Positions 49,147 through 59,044 of a stretch of DNA of 64,000 bases are shown in pieces. The DNA is from an uncultured Ruminococcus sp. Its GTDB lineage: Bacteria; Bacillota; Clostridia; Oscillospirales; Acutalibacteraceae. The notes under the pieces were generated by a model that did not search any database, had not been told where the DNA came from, and worked only from the letters and a program-made list of their open reading frames with translations. Location: positions 104,478 through 168,477 of the forward strand of contig CADBCC010000003.1 of the NCBI GenBank assembly GCA_902793125.1, given 5' to 3'. The translations under genes were made by a program, and so were the position numbers. Each line of letters starts with the position of its first letter. Positions within the stretch are counted from its first letter, which is position 1.

Positions 49147-50072
49147 GCTTTTCCACCTCCGGTAAGAGGTTTAGCCCTTGTTAGCTTTTCAATATACGGA
49201 GTAAGTATATTCATAAGCAGAATCGAGAAACTTACGCCCTCGGGGAAGTTGCCCCAGAATCTTATTAATACCGTAATAAGTCCGCAGCCTATACCGAAAA
49301 CAATCTTACCCCATTTTGTCGCGGGTGTTGAGGAATAATCGGTCGCCATAAAGAACGCGCCGAGTATAAGTCCTCCCGCCATAAGCTGGTATAACACATC
49401 CTTACCGCAGAAAAGCGACATTAAAGCTACTGTTCCGATAAACGCAACGGGAGTGTGCCAGCTTATTACTCTTTTTATAAGCAGGTAAATTCCGCCGAGC
49501 AAAAGCGCTAAAGTACAGGTTTCGCCGAGACATCCGCCCCGAAGTCCTAAAAACATATTGAGATAAGTCGGAAGCTCGCCTGTCTGGCCTTTTGAAATTA
49601 ACGCGAGCGGAGTCGCGCTCGACGAAGCGTCGGGAAATACCCAGGATGTCATCGAACCCGAAAAAGCCGTCATCATAATAATTCTTGCGGTAATCGCGGG
49701 GTTGGCGAAGTTCTGGCCGATACCGCCGAAAAGCTGTTTTACAACCACAATCGCCGCAACCGAGCCGAAAGCCGCCTGCCACAGCGGAATACTAACGGGA
49801 AGATTAAATGCTAAAAGCATACCCGTTACCACCGCGGAAAGGTCTTTTATTGTATTTTCTTTTTTACAGATTTTTTCAAATCCCCATTCCGAAAAAACGC
49901 AGACAGCAACGCACACTCCTATAACCAAAAGCGAACGGAGTCCGAATATAATAACGGAAGCTATAGCCGCGGGAATCATCGCGATTATAACGTCTAACAT
50001 TATTTTCGTCGTAGTCAGCGGGCTGTAAAAATGGGGAGAAATCGAGGAGATAAGTTTATTCATTTTTTCCAT
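49143..50072 (-). CDS. rnfD: Rnf complex membrane subunit RnfD
   Basis: 309 residues with multiple helices. Covalent FMN attachment is expected at the Thr in SSATPLALIS (about residue 155). Other family segments include FGGIGQNFANPAITAR and FFMATDYSSTPAT. Overlaps rnfC by 17 bp. Confidence 0.94.
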   Translation of the reverse strand: MEKMNKLISSISPHFYSPLTTTKIMLDVIIAMIPAAIASVIIFGLRSLLVIGVCVAVCVFSEWGFEKICKKENTIKDLSAVVTGMLLAFNLPVSIPLWQAAFGSVAAIVVVKQLFGGIGQNFANPAITARIIMMTAFSGSMTSWVFPDASSSATPLALISKGQTGELPTYLNMFLGLRGGCLGETCTLALLLGGIYLLIKRVISWHTPVAFIGTVALMSLFCGKDVLYQLMAGGLILGAFFMATDYSSTPATKWGKIVFGIGCGLITVLIRFWGNFPEGVSFSILLMNILTPYIEKLTRAKPLTGGGKA

Positions 50073-51375
50073 CCTCTTTCTTTTTGTTCAGGTAATTTCT
50101 TAAGACCGTTTTCGCTAACTTATTTGTCTGTACAAGCGGACGCTTAGCGGGACATATATAAGAACAACAGCCGCATTCCATACACAAGTCAACGCAGAGT
50201 TTTTCCAAATCTTCTCCCGAGTTAAGCGAATAGGCTTTTGCAATTGCCCTCGGATCAAGTTTAAACGGACAATGATTAATACAGTTTCCGCAGTTAATAC
50301 AGGCGGTCGCTTTCGGGGGCGTTGCTTCTTTTTCGTCCATAGCGATAACCGCGTTAGTCATTTTCAGCACTGGCGCGTTTAAATCGGGAACCGCTATTCC
50401 CATCATCGGGCCGCCGTAAATAATCTTGTACGGCTCGCTTTTAAACCCTCCCGCGGCTTCGAAAAGATCTTTTACCGCTGCTCCTATCGGAGCAATTACA
50501 TTCTTCGGTTCCTTTACCGCAGAGCCGTCCACGGTAATGCATTTTTCCGTAAGCGGTATTCCGGTTTCAAGATATTCGCCGATAAACGCTAACGTTGTTA
50601 CGTTAACTACAATTACTCCCGCGTCGAGGGGAAGTCCGCCTTTCGGAATAATTTTTCCGACCGTATTATAAACGAGAACTTTTTCTCCGCCCTGCGGATA
50701 TATTGCGGGAAGAACTTTTATTTCAATCAAGCTGTCGTTTTCCGTTCGTTTTTTCAGAGTCTTTATACACTCGCTCTTATTATCTTCAATTCCGAAGATA
50801 AAGCGTTTTACTCCGAGATATTTTTTAACGGCGTCTATTCCTTTAAATATGTAATCCGTTTTATCGAGCATTGTACGGGTGTCGGAAGTGATATACGGCT
50901 CGCACTCGGCTGCGTTAATTACAACCGCGTCGATTTTACTTAAATCCTCAACCTTTAACTTAATAAAAGTCGGGAATCCCGCTCCGCCCAATCCGACAAC
51001 TCCGCTTTTTTGAACCGCATCAACAAAGCTGTCGAAATCATCAACCTCGGGAGGTTTTATATCTTCCGCCGGTTCCTGCGCGCCGTCGGTTTCAATAATC
51101 ACCGCGCTTATCTTAGCGCCGACTGACATCGTTATTTCGTCAATTTTTTTAACTGTTCCGGAAACGCTCGAATAAACGGGCGACGATACAAATCCGTCCG
51201 CTTCTCCCAAGAGTGTTCCGACCTTAACGGTGTCTCCGCGCTTAACGACAATCGAAGCGGGTTTTCCGATATGCATAGACATCGGAATACAAACTTCTTT
51301 GGGAACAGGCATTCTTTCTGCCGCAGAATTTGCGGTGTTTTTTTTATGAGGTACTTTAACTCCGTGTAATCTCAT
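50056..51375 (-). CDS. rnfC: Rnf complex subunit RnfC
   Basis: 439 residues from the ATG at 51375, preceded by AAGGAGGGAAA; a longer frame to 51420 lacks a ribosome site. Cytosolic subunit that passes electrons to NAD. Typical opening HGVKVPHKKNTA, a Rossmann-type FMN/NADH region (GLGGAGFPTFIKL) and two 4Fe-4S motifs, CINCGNCINHCP and CMECGCCSYICPAKRPL. First gene of rnfCDGEAB behind its own promoter. Confidence 0.95.
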   Translation of the reverse strand: MRLHGVKVPHKKNTANSAAERMPVPKEVCIPMSMHIGKPASIVVKRGDTVKVGTLLGEADGFVSSPVYSSVSGTVKKIDEITMSVGAKISAVIIETDGAQEPAEDIKPPEVDDFDSFVDAVQKSGVVGLGGAGFPTFIKLKVEDLSKIDAVVINAAECEPYITSDTRTMLDKTDYIFKGIDAVKKYLGVKRFIFGIEDNKSECIKTLKKRTENDSLIEIKVLPAIYPQGGEKVLVYNTVGKIIPKGGLPLDAGVIVVNVTTLAFIGEYLETGIPLTEKCITVDGSAVKEPKNVIAPIGAAVKDLFEAAGGFKSEPYKIIYGGPMMGIAVPDLNAPVLKMTNAVIAMDEKEATPPKATACINCGNCINHCPFKLDPRAIAKAYSLNSGEDLEKLCVDLCMECGCCSYICPAKRPLVQTNKLAKTVLRNYLNKKKEDGKNE

Positions 51376-51411
51376 ATTTTCCCTCCTTATATTAATTGCA
51401 CATACATATTT

Positions 51412-51440
51412 ATTATACATTAAAATCTCATTTTAGCCAA
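51412..51440 (-). promoter_or_regulatory. Promoter of the rnf operon
   Basis: Minus strand TTGGCT (51440-51435), 17-bp spacer, TATAAT (51417-51412), 37 bp before rnfC. The region 51441-51534 behind it is AT-rich with nothing else recognised. Confidence 0.7.
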
Positions 51441-51534
51441 CTTGTTTGTACGTAAAAATTAACCAAATATTCGAAGTTTTTATATAAAATTTTAAAACTA
51501 TTGACAGTTTCTTTGTCACATAATAAATAATTAA

Positions 51535-51564
51535 GTAAGCCGCGGAGAAATTCTCCGCGGCTTA
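51535..51564 (-). terminator. Terminator of the valS-deoxyribosyltransferase operon
   Basis: Stem TAAGCCGCGGAG/CTCCGCGGCTTA around AAATT, just past the transferase stop; followed by TACTTAATTATT. Confidence 0.75.
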
Positions 51565-51566
51565 TC

Positions 51567-51989
51567 TTAAAACATTTTTCCGCTGTAGGGTTTATGGGGC
51601 ATTTTATTAAAGTCGTAGGTGCTCAGTTCATCGAAAGAAATGTTTGTGTGGCAACTCTCGTGAATCATAAGATTCGAGTCTTCGCCTAAATGAACGGCAA
51701 CAACCGGTGTATTTGTGCCGAACGCGTAACCGCATTCCCACGCGGTTCCGCTGTCGCTGTACCCTCCGTAGTAGAGCATTACAACAGCGTCCGCCCAGTC
51801 GATAAAACGCCTGTCGTTCATAAAAGTTTCTTTCGACCAGAGAGGCGAGCCGATATTCTCTTCGTTTCGTACTTCGTTAAGCCTCGGGCTAAAAACCTCA
51901 AATCCTCTTTTAAAAAGAATGTTTTCGGCTTTCTCTACGTTTTCAAGTTCCGTTTCATTAAAAAACGGGCTCGCAAGATATATTTTCAT
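51567..51989 (-). CDS. Nucleoside 2-deoxyribosyltransferase
   Basis: 140 residues. Swaps bases on deoxynucleosides in known family members. Opening MKIYLASPFF, then WADAVVMLYYGGYSDSGTAWE in the middle (key residues: Asp of WADA, Glu of DSGTAWECGYA as nucleophile) and a final part VHLGEDSN. It starts one base after the valS stop, so its translation must depend on ribosomes finishing valS. Purine/pyrimidine preference is not readable; MTH538-type relatives acting on 5'-phosphates are another option. Confidence 0.88.
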   Translation of the reverse strand: MKIYLASPFFNETELENVEKAENILFKRGFEVFSPRLNEVRNEENIGSPLWSKETFMNDRRFIDWADAVVMLYYGGYSDSGTAWECGYAFGTNTPVVAVHLGEDSNLMIHESCHTNISFDELSTYDFNKMPHKPYSGKMF

Positions 51990-51990
51990 A

Positions 51991-54684
51991 TCAGTTCAAA
52001 GCCTCAATCGCGGCTTTAATCATAGCGATTTGTTCTCTTTCCTTAGCCGCCTGGCCTTTAACTTTTTCAACTACCGCCGCGGGAGCTTTAGCAATAAATC
52101 CCTGATTATTCAGTTTGCCTTCGCTTTGCGCCAAACGTTTTTCAACCGATTTAAGCTCCTTATTAAGGCGCTCTAATTCAGCTTTTTTATCAACAAGCTG
52201 ATCCATCGGAATATATATTTTGGCGTCCGCTGTAACCGCGTTTACCGCTCCTTCGATATCAAAGCTTTCACCTGTTTCAACATCGCTCGCGGAAGCAAGA
52301 CGGCAGATAAACTGCGCTCCGCTGTTAAAGATATCCTCGAACTTTGTAGCGATATATACCTTTGCTTTCTTTGAGGGAGGAACGTTCATCTCGTTTCTGC
52401 GGTTACGGATAGCGCGGATTGCTTCCATAATTTTTTCCATACTGTTAACCGCTTCGGGGAAGTTAAGCCTTTCATCGTATTCGGGATACCGCGAAAGCAT
52501 AATCGTTTCGCCTTCAACGGGTAAGGTCTGCCAGATTTCTTCGGTAATATACGGCATAAACGGATGCAGAAGCTTTAATATTTTATCAAGAGTATAAAGG
52601 AGAACCTGACGGGCGTTCTGCGCGGTTTCACCTTCGCTTTGCAGTCTTGATTTTGCAAGCTCAATATACCAGTCGCAGAAATAATCCCAGATAAAATCGT
52701 AAAGTTTCTGAACCGCAACGCCGAGCTCGAATTTTTCGAGGTTCGCGTTAATCTCTTTAGCAACCGTATTTAAAGTAGAAACAATCCATTTATCCTCGGT
52801 CGCGAGTGTTTTCGGAAGCTCGTTTTTAACTTCAAAGTCGTCGATATTCATATGAACGAAACGGCTCGCGTTCCAAAGCTTGTTGGCAAAATTAGCGCAG
52901 GCTTCAACCTTCTTGTCCGAATAGCGCATATCGTTACCGGGCGCGTTACCCGTAGCGAGGAAGAATCTGAGCGCGTCGGCGCCGTTTTTATCGATTACCT
53001 CGAGCGGGTCGATTCCGTTTCCGAGAGATTTACTCATTTTTACGCCGTTTTCGTCGCGTACAATTCCGTGAATAAATACTGTATCAAACGGCTGGGAGTT
53101 CATATGCTCAACTGAGGAGAAAATCATTCTCGCAACCCAGAAGAAAATAATATCATAACCCGTTACCAAAGTATTGGTCGGGAAGAAATAATCAAGGTCG
53201 GGAGTTTTATCGGGCCATCCCAAAGTTGAGAAAGGCCAGAGCGCGGAGCTGAACCATGTATCAAGGGTATCTTCGTCGCGGTCTAATTTTTCGCAGCCGC
53301 ATTTCGGGCAGGTTTTCGGCTCTTCTTTCGAAACGATAACCTCTCCGCACTCGGAGCAGTACCAGGCGGGAATTCTGTGGCCCCACCAAAGCTGGCGGCT
53401 TATGCACCAGTCTTTTATATTTTCCATCCAGTGGAAATAAACTTTTTCAAAACGGTCGGGAATAAACTTTGTTTTTCCCTCTTTTACGCATTTGATAGCA
53501 GGTTCCGCCAAAGGCGCCATTTTTACGAACCACTGCTTGCTTACCATAGGCTCGATTGTGGTATGGCAGCGGTAGCAGGTTCCTACGTCGTGGGTTAAAT
53601 CCTCAACCTCTTTTAACGCTCCGCAGGCTTTTAAATCTTCTAAAATAACTTTCCGGGCTTCTTCGGTAGTCATTCCCGCGTACTTTCCGCAGTCTAAAAC
53701 CTCGGGCTCGTTTTCTGTAAGGTTGCCCTTTTTAAGAATCTCTTCGTATTTCGCAACATCTTCTTTACCTGTAAGTCTTCCGTCGTAAGTAAAGCATCTT
53801 ACGATAGGCAGGTTGTTACGAAGTCCTACCTCGAAGTCGTTGGGGTCGTGCGCGGGTGTAATTTTTACAACGCCCGTACCCTTTTCCATATCGGCGTGGT
53901 CGTCGCAGACAATCGGGATTTCCTTATTTAAAAGCGGTAAAATTACGTGGCATCCGTGCAGATGTTTATATCTTTCGTCTTTTTCGTTAATCGCTACGGC
54001 TGTATCGCCGAGCATTGTTTCGGGACGGGTTGTAGCGAGTTCAAGATATTCGCCGGTTTCCTTAACCTGATAGAGAAGGTGCCAGAAATGGCCGTTTTGC
54101 TCCTCGTAATCAACTTCCGCGTCGGAAATAGAGGTACAGCAATGCGGACACCAGTTTACCATACGGTTTCCGCGGTAAATTTTTCCGTCGTTATAAAGGC
54201 GTACAAAAACTTCCTTTACCGCTTTGGAGCAGCCTTCGTCCATTGTAAAGCGCTCGCGATCCCAGTCGCAGGACGAGCCGAGTTTTTTAAGCTGTTCGGT
54301 AATACGTCCGCCGTATTCTTTCTTCCATTCCCATGCTCTCTCCAGGAATTTTTCTCTTCCTAAATCCTCTTTGGTAAGACCTTCCTTGCGCATAGCCTCA
54401 ACGATTTTCGCCTCGGTCGCGATTGAGGCGTGGTCGGTTCCGGGAAGCCAAAGCGCGGAGTATCCCTGCATTCTTCTCCAGCGGATAAGGATATCCTGCA
54501 GAGTTTCATCCAAAGCATGTCCCATGTGAAGCTGTCCCGTAATATTCGGCGGCGGCATAACGATTGTATAAGGCTTTTTGTCCTTATCAATCTCGGCGTG
54601 GAAATAGTTTCCTTTCATCCAGAAATCGTAAATTCTGTCCTCAAAATCTTTCGGATTATACGATTTCGCCATTTCCTTTTTCAT
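51991..54684 (-). CDS. valS: Valyl-tRNA synthetase
   Basis: Charges tRNA-Val. 897 residues, full length. HIGH-type motif in [19 protein letters not shown], editing (CP1) domain, zinc-like CSECGEVIV...CPKCGCEKL pair, KMSKS in [14 protein letters not shown], and a C-terminal coiled coil (about 835-895, [18 protein letters not shown]) that contacts tRNA. The listed ATG follows AAAGGAG at good spacing; a second ATG four codons on is possible. Controlled by the T-box leader upstream. Confidence 0.97.
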   Translation of the reverse strand: MKKEMAKSYNPKDFEDRIYDFWMKGNYFHAEIDKDKKPYTIVMPPPNITGQLHMGHALDETLQDILIRWRRMQGYSALWLPGTDHASIATEAKIVEAMRKEGLTKEDLGREKFLERAWEWKKEYGGRITEQLKKLGSSCDWDRERFTMDEGCSKAVKEVFVRLYNDGKIYRGNRMVNWCPHCCTSISDAEVDYEEQNGHFWHLLYQVKETGEYLELATTRPETMLGDTAVAINEKDERYKHLHGCHVILPLLNKEIPIVCDDHADMEKGTGVVKITPAHDPNDFEVGLRNNLPIVRCFTYDGRLTGKEDVAKYEEILKKGNLTENEPEVLDCGKYAGMTTEEARKVILEDLKACGALKEVEDLTHDVGTCYRCHTTIEPMVSKQWFVKMAPLAEPAIKCVKEGKTKFIPDRFEKVYFHWMENIKDWCISRQLWWGHRIPAWYCSECGEVIVSKEEPKTCPKCGCEKLDRDEDTLDTWFSSALWPFSTLGWPDKTPDLDYFFPTNTLVTGYDIIFFWVARMIFSSVEHMNSQPFDTVFIHGIVRDENGVKMSKSLGNGIDPLEVIDKNGADALRFFLATGNAPGNDMRYSDKKVEACANFANKLWNASRFVHMNIDDFEVKNELPKTLATEDKWIVSTLNTVAKEINANLEKFELGVAVQKLYDFIWDYFCDWYIELAKSRLQSEGETAQNARQVLLYTLDKILKLLHPFMPYITEEIWQTLPVEGETIMLSRYPEYDERLNFPEAVNSMEKIMEAIRAIRNRRNEMNVPPSKKAKVYIATKFEDIFNSGAQFICRLASASDVETGESFDIEGAVNAVTADAKIYIPMDQLVDKKAELERLNKELKSVEKRLAQSEGKLNNQGFIAKAPAAVVEKVKGQAAKEREQIAMIKAAIEALN

Positions 54685-54712
54685 TTCTGATTACTCCTTT
54701 CAACTCTTAACT

Positions 54713-54953
54713 AAAAATGCCCCGGGCAAAAGCCCGGGGCGAACATAGTCCGTGGTACCACCCGAGTTCGGATAATTCATCAATTCCGCACTCTTTTCCA
54801 TATAACGGTAGAATCCCGTTTAAGCCTACTTGTTTTCAGCTTAAAAGCTCAAAGGCTACATTCGAAAATTTCCCGCGAAAGCTTACACCAACCGCTTTCT
54901 CTCTTTGCCGGAAAAAACCCGAACCTCCTCGTCACAGCCTGTTTTTTATTTCG
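54713..54953 (-). promoter_or_regulatory. T-box leader of valS
   Basis: Minus-strand transcript holds the conserved T-box GGGTGGTACCACGGAC (54763-54748), next to a terminator stem GCCCCGGGC/GCCCGGGGC (54719-54740) and a T-run. Upstream, Stem I has the apical GGTTGGTGTAAGC motif. In GAATGTAGCC the likely specifier codon is GTA (54859-54857), a valine codon, matching the gene. Uncharged tRNA-Val is expected to relieve termination. The stretch 54685-55029 is otherwise empty. Confidence 0.93.
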
Positions 54954-54959
54954 AGAATT

Positions 54960-54989
54960 ATTTTATCATAGCAATATTTATTTTGTCAA
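54960..54989 (-). promoter_or_regulatory. Promoter of the valS T-box transcript
   Basis: Minus strand TTGACA (54989-54984), 18-bp spacer, TAAAAT (54965-54960). Start of transcription is expected near 54953. Confidence 0.6.
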
Positions 54990-55029
54990 CATTTTTATTT
55001 GTCATCGTCACAATTACGGAAAGAGACTT

Positions 55030-56760
55030 CTAATTAAACTGGCTGTTATAAAGCTTTTCGTAAAAACCGCCCTTTCTCAGCAGTTCTTCGTGGGTTCCCT
55101 GCTCGACAATATCGCCGTCGTTCATAACGAGTATAACGTCGCTTTCCTTTATCGTTGAAAGCCTGTGCGCGACAATAAAGCTTGTTCTGCCTTTCATAAG
55201 TTTTTTAAAAGCTTTCTGGACTCGTATTTCGGTTAATGTATCTATCGAAGACGTTGCCTCGTCTAAAATGAGCATAGGCGGATTAAGCGCCATCGCGCGG
55301 GCTATACACAAAAGCTGTTTTTGTCCTGCGGATAAATTCGACGCTCCTTCGGCAATTTTCGTGTTATAGCCTTCGGGCATTTTCCTTATAAAGCTGTGCG
55401 CGTAACTTAATTTAGCGGCTTTAATTATTTCTTCGTCGGAAGCGTTCGGGTTTCCGTAGCGCAGATTTTCCATTATTGTACCCGAAAACAGCCAGCTGTC
55501 CTGGAGCACCATTCCAAAAAGATGCCGCAGACTGTTGCGTTTTAAATCTTTCGTATTGATATTATCAATCAGAATCTCTCCCGACTGAACCTCGTAAAAA
55601 CGCATAATTAAGTTTATTAAAGTCGTTTTTCCGCAGCCTGTCGGTCCGACTATCGCAATCTGCTGTCCGCTTTTTACGGAAAGCGAGAATTCCTTAATCA
55701 ATTCCTTTTCAGGTGAATAAGAAAACTTAACGTTTTTAAATTCAATATCGCCCTTTACGTTTTGCAAACTCTTTTTATCGGAATCACCGGGTTCGTCTTC
55801 GCTCTCAAGAACCGCGAATATTCTTTTTCCCGCCGCGAGCGCGGTCTGAATCTGGGTTAAAACTCCCGTTACCTCGTTAAACGGTTTTGTGTACTGGTTA
55901 GCGTAAGTTAAAAAACAAGAAAGCTGTCCGATAGTTAAAACTCCCATAAATGAGCTCACTACCGTTAACGCTCCGACGATTCCTGTTACGGCGTAAACCA
56001 TATTGTTTACAAACCTTGTGCTCGGATTCGCGAGCGCTCCGGAAAACTGAGCTTTAAGACCGACTTTAAACAGGCGGTCGTTTTTCTTTTTAAACTCTCT
56101 TTGGCTTCTTTTTTCGTACGAGAACGCTTTAACGACTTTCTGGTTTCCGACAATCTCCTCAACATAAGAGCTTATTTCTCCCTGAAGTTCCTGTTGATCG
56201 CGGAAACTTTTCGCGCACATTTTTCCGATTACCGCCGCGACAAGTACAGACAGCGGAGTTAAAATTACAACCACTATCGCAATACGCATATTAATCGCAA
56301 TCATAAATATAAGCGTTCCTGCTATCGTTACTATCCCCGAAAAGAACTGGATTATAACCTGGGAAAGTCCGTCGCCCACCGCTTCAACATCGTTTGTAAT
56401 ACGGCTTATCAGGTCGCCGTGAGCGTGCGAATCAATATAGCTCAGAGGAACGTTATTCAGCTTTTTAAAAATATCGCTTCTTAAATCCCGTACGGTACGG
56501 GCTGAGATAATATTCGTAAAGTTTCCCGAAAGCCATTGGAAAACAGCGACTACGGCAATATAGATACCGATTTCAATTATTATCTCAGATATTTTCGGAA
56601 AGTTAACCTCTCCTTTTTTTATCATAAAGTCTATCGCGTTTCCGACTAAAACAGGGATATAAAGCATAAAAACCGTGCTTATTACCGAGCTTATAAGCGC
56701 CAAAATAATATACGGAAACTGAGGTTTTGTATAACGTAAAATCTTTTTAACTACGCTCAT
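55030..56760 (-). CDS. ABC exporter half-transporter, catalytic partner (second system)
   Basis: 576 residues: six membrane helices (about 15-310) and an ATPase domain with Walker A GPTGCGKTT, Walker B MLILDEATSSID (catalytic Glu present), H-loop VAHRLST, and a degenerate signature NLSAGQKQ. It overlaps the partner gene upstream by four bases. The pair is organised like the one at 23527-27733 but in the opposite gene order sense only by strand; both pairs combine one degenerate and one canonical half. No regulator is adjacent. Substrate unknown. Confidence 0.92.
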   Translation of the reverse strand: MSVVKKILRYTKPQFPYIILALISSVISTVFMLYIPVLVGNAIDFMIKKGEVNFPKISEIIIEIGIYIAVVAVFQWLSGNFTNIISARTVRDLRSDIFKKLNNVPLSYIDSHAHGDLISRITNDVEAVGDGLSQVIIQFFSGIVTIAGTLIFMIAINMRIAIVVVILTPLSVLVAAVIGKMCAKSFRDQQELQGEISSYVEEIVGNQKVVKAFSYEKRSQREFKKKNDRLFKVGLKAQFSGALANPSTRFVNNMVYAVTGIVGALTVVSSFMGVLTIGQLSCFLTYANQYTKPFNEVTGVLTQIQTALAAGKRIFAVLESEDEPGDSDKKSLQNVKGDIEFKNVKFSYSPEKELIKEFSLSVKSGQQIAIVGPTGCGKTTLINLIMRFYEVQSGEILIDNINTKDLKRNSLRHLFGMVLQDSWLFSGTIMENLRYGNPNASDEEIIKAAKLSYAHSFIRKMPEGYNTKIAEGASNLSAGQKQLLCIARAMALNPPMLILDEATSSIDTLTEIRVQKAFKKLMKGRTSFIVAHRLSTIKESDVILVMNDGDIVEQGTHEELLRKGGFYEKLYNSQFN

Positions 56761-58463
56761 AACTCCGCCTCCTTTAACTGGGAAAGGCAGATTTCCTTAT
56801 AAGCTTCGCAGGTTTTTAAAAGCTCGCCGTGCGTACCTTCTCCTTTTAAAATTCCGTCGTCAAGAACAAGGATTTTATCCGCGTTCATTACACTCGAGCA
56901 CCGCTGCGTTACTACAACAAACGTTGTATTCTTTTGCTTTAAAAGCTCTTTGCGCAGGGCTTTTTCCGTCGCGAAATCGAGCGCCGAAAAACTGTCGTCT
57001 AAAATAACGAGTTCGGGCGAGCTTACAATCGCTCGAGCGATACAAAGCCGCTGGCGCTGTCCGCCGGAGAAGTTAGCTCCGCCCTGTGCTACATATTTAT
57101 CCAAATCATCTATAAAATCAGCCTGCGCAATTTTAAGCGCGTTAAATATTTCTTCATCCGACGCGTCTGGATTCTGCCACTTCATATTGGATCGCACAGT
57201 CCCGCTGAACAGCACGGATTTTTGCGGAACCGCGCCGGTTTTTCCTCTCAACTGATTAAAGGAATAATCCTTTACATTCACTCCGTCTTTGAGCACTTCG
57301 CCTTCGCCGGCGTCGTAATATCTCATAATAAGGCTTAAAAGCGTGCTTTTGCCCGAGCCTGTTGTACCGATTATTCCCGTAAAAGAGTTTCTCTCGATTT
57401 TAAAACTTAAATTTTCAAGCTCGCTGTCGCCCTCGCCGTAGGAAAAAGTAACGTTTTTAAATTCGATTTTAGGCGCGTTTTCATCGGTTTCGATTTCGTT
57501 TTTGTTTTTCTCGGTAACCGACGGACGCATTTCGAAAACATCGTTTATTCTGGACGCGGAGGCGCTTCCTCTCGACAATAATACAACTAAATTCGCAAGT
57601 ACAATCATCGCAAGCAGAATCTGCGTCATATAACTTACGAGCGCTACAATATCGCCCGAAAGTAATTCTCCCGAGTTAACCTTGCCCGCGCCGAAATACA
57701 GTATCAGTATAACCGCGCCGTAAGCAACCGCGTATGTAGCGGGGTTCAGAAGCGCCGAAAGCCTTCCGACTCTCGTTGACGTTTTACAGAGATTTTCCGC
57801 TTGCGAATCAAGGTTTTCTTCCTGGGCTTTTTGCTTGGAAAAAGCGCGGATTACTCTGTTTCCCGCTAAGTTTTCTCTCGATAAAAGCGAAATTTTATCG
57901 AGGCTTTTCTGAACCGCTTTATAAAACGGCAGGGATTTTGTCATAACAAGATAAAGTATCAGCGCTATTATTACCGAAGCGCCGAAAAATATCAGCGAAA
58001 TTCCAAAATTTATAAGGCATGACATAACAAGAGCGCCGATAATAAGAAACGGCGCCCTGAGTAAAAGGCGCATTGTCATCGCGATATTTGCCTGAACAGC
58101 GTTAATATCGCTTGTCATCCTTGTAATAAGCGCGGGTGTGCCTATTTCATCAAGCTCTTTGTGGGAAAGCGTACCTATATGGCGAAAAAGCGCGCCGCGG
58201 ATTTTAGTTCCCGCTCCCTGGGAAGTATAAGACGCCATATATTGGCATACAAGCGCGGAAGCTAAACCCACCGCCGCAAGCAGAAGCAGGACTAATCCCA
58301 TTTTTAAAATATAATCCGTATCGTTTTTAAGAATACCGTTGTCGATAATGCCCGCCATTACAAGCGGAACAAAAAGCTCCAGCACAGCCTCGAACAGTTT
58401 GCACAAAGGACCGATTATAAGCTGCGGCTTGTATTCTTTTAAAAACATTCTCAGTTTAAACAT
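56757..58463 (-). CDS. ABC exporter half-transporter, degenerate ATPase site (second system)
   Basis: 568 residues from the ATG at 58463 (GGGAAG seven bases upstream); a GTG at 58505 would add 14 residues but has no ribosome site. Standard six-helix domain without the big insert of its counterpart at 23527. Walker A GTTGSGKST, signature NFSGGQRQR, but Walker B LVILDDSFSALD with Asp for Glu. Forms the heterodimer with the following gene. Confidence 0.92.
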   Translation of the reverse strand: MFKLRMFLKEYKPQLIIGPLCKLFEAVLELFVPLVMAGIIDNGILKNDTDYILKMGLVLLLLAAVGLASALVCQYMASYTSQGAGTKIRGALFRHIGTLSHKELDEIGTPALITRMTSDINAVQANIAMTMRLLLRAPFLIIGALVMSCLINFGISLIFFGASVIIALILYLVMTKSLPFYKAVQKSLDKISLLSRENLAGNRVIRAFSKQKAQEENLDSQAENLCKTSTRVGRLSALLNPATYAVAYGAVILILYFGAGKVNSGELLSGDIVALVSYMTQILLAMIVLANLVVLLSRGSASASRINDVFEMRPSVTEKNKNEIETDENAPKIEFKNVTFSYGEGDSELENLSFKIERNSFTGIIGTTGSGKSTLLSLIMRYYDAGEGEVLKDGVNVKDYSFNQLRGKTGAVPQKSVLFSGTVRSNMKWQNPDASDEEIFNALKIAQADFIDDLDKYVAQGGANFSGGQRQRLCIARAIVSSPELVILDDSFSALDFATEKALRKELLKQKNTTFVVVTQRCSSVMNADKILVLDDGILKGEGTHGELLKTCEAYKEICLSQLKEAEL

Positions 58464-58552
58464 TTCTTCGCTTCCCGATTTAAAAAATTGTATAAAGTCA
58501 GTCACCTAATTATAAACCAAGATAAATATTAAAGCAAGGCGTGAAAAATAAA

Positions 58553-58906
58553 TTATTTTTCTTTTGATTTAGATAAAAATCCGGCTATTACCGATCCTGT
58601 TATCGCTGCTCCGATTCCTCCCGCCGACGCGCTCAGCGCGCCCGTTATTATCCCTATGAAACCGTCGGCTTTTACCGCTTTTTTTACGCCTTCCGCCATA
58701 AGGTAACCGAACCCCGAAATCGGAACAGTCGCTCCCTGCTGCGCAAAGTCAACAATCGGCTGATATAAACCCAGCGCGGTCAGCACAATTCCCGCTATAG
58801 TAAATCCCGTTAAAATCCTTGCGGGAGTCAGCGCGGTTTTGTCGATTAAAATCTGTCCTATAGCACAGATTAACCCCCCTATAATAAACGCTCTTACATA
58901 ATCCAT
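58553..58906 (-). CDS. spoVAE: Stage V sporulation protein AE-like membrane protein
   Basis: 117 residues with four hydrophobic segments. Family features: AFIIGGLICAIGQILIDKT at the start, then LTPARILTGF and a Gly/Ala-rich end. In spore formers SpoVAE works with SpoVAC and SpoVAD to move dipicolinic acid in spores. Here it stands alone, with no spoVAC or spoVAD in the neighbourhood; the other genes may lie elsewhere. GGAGAC precedes the start. Implies but does not prove sporulation. Confidence 0.88.
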   Translation of the reverse strand: MDYVRAFIIGGLICAIGQILIDKTALTPARILTGFTIAGIVLTALGLYQPIVDFAQQGATVPISGFGYLMAEGVKKAVKADGFIGIITGALSASAGGIGAAITGSVIAGFLSKSKEK

Positions 58907-59044
58907 AGTTGTCTCCTTAGTTTTGAATGTGATAGTTTTTTGAAAATTTGTGAAATACTCCTGATTTTTTCATATATTTTACCCCAAAAAGCGTTTTTTA
59001 TGTTATACTATAATAAATTTCAAATTATAAAGGAGAGGAAGGCT

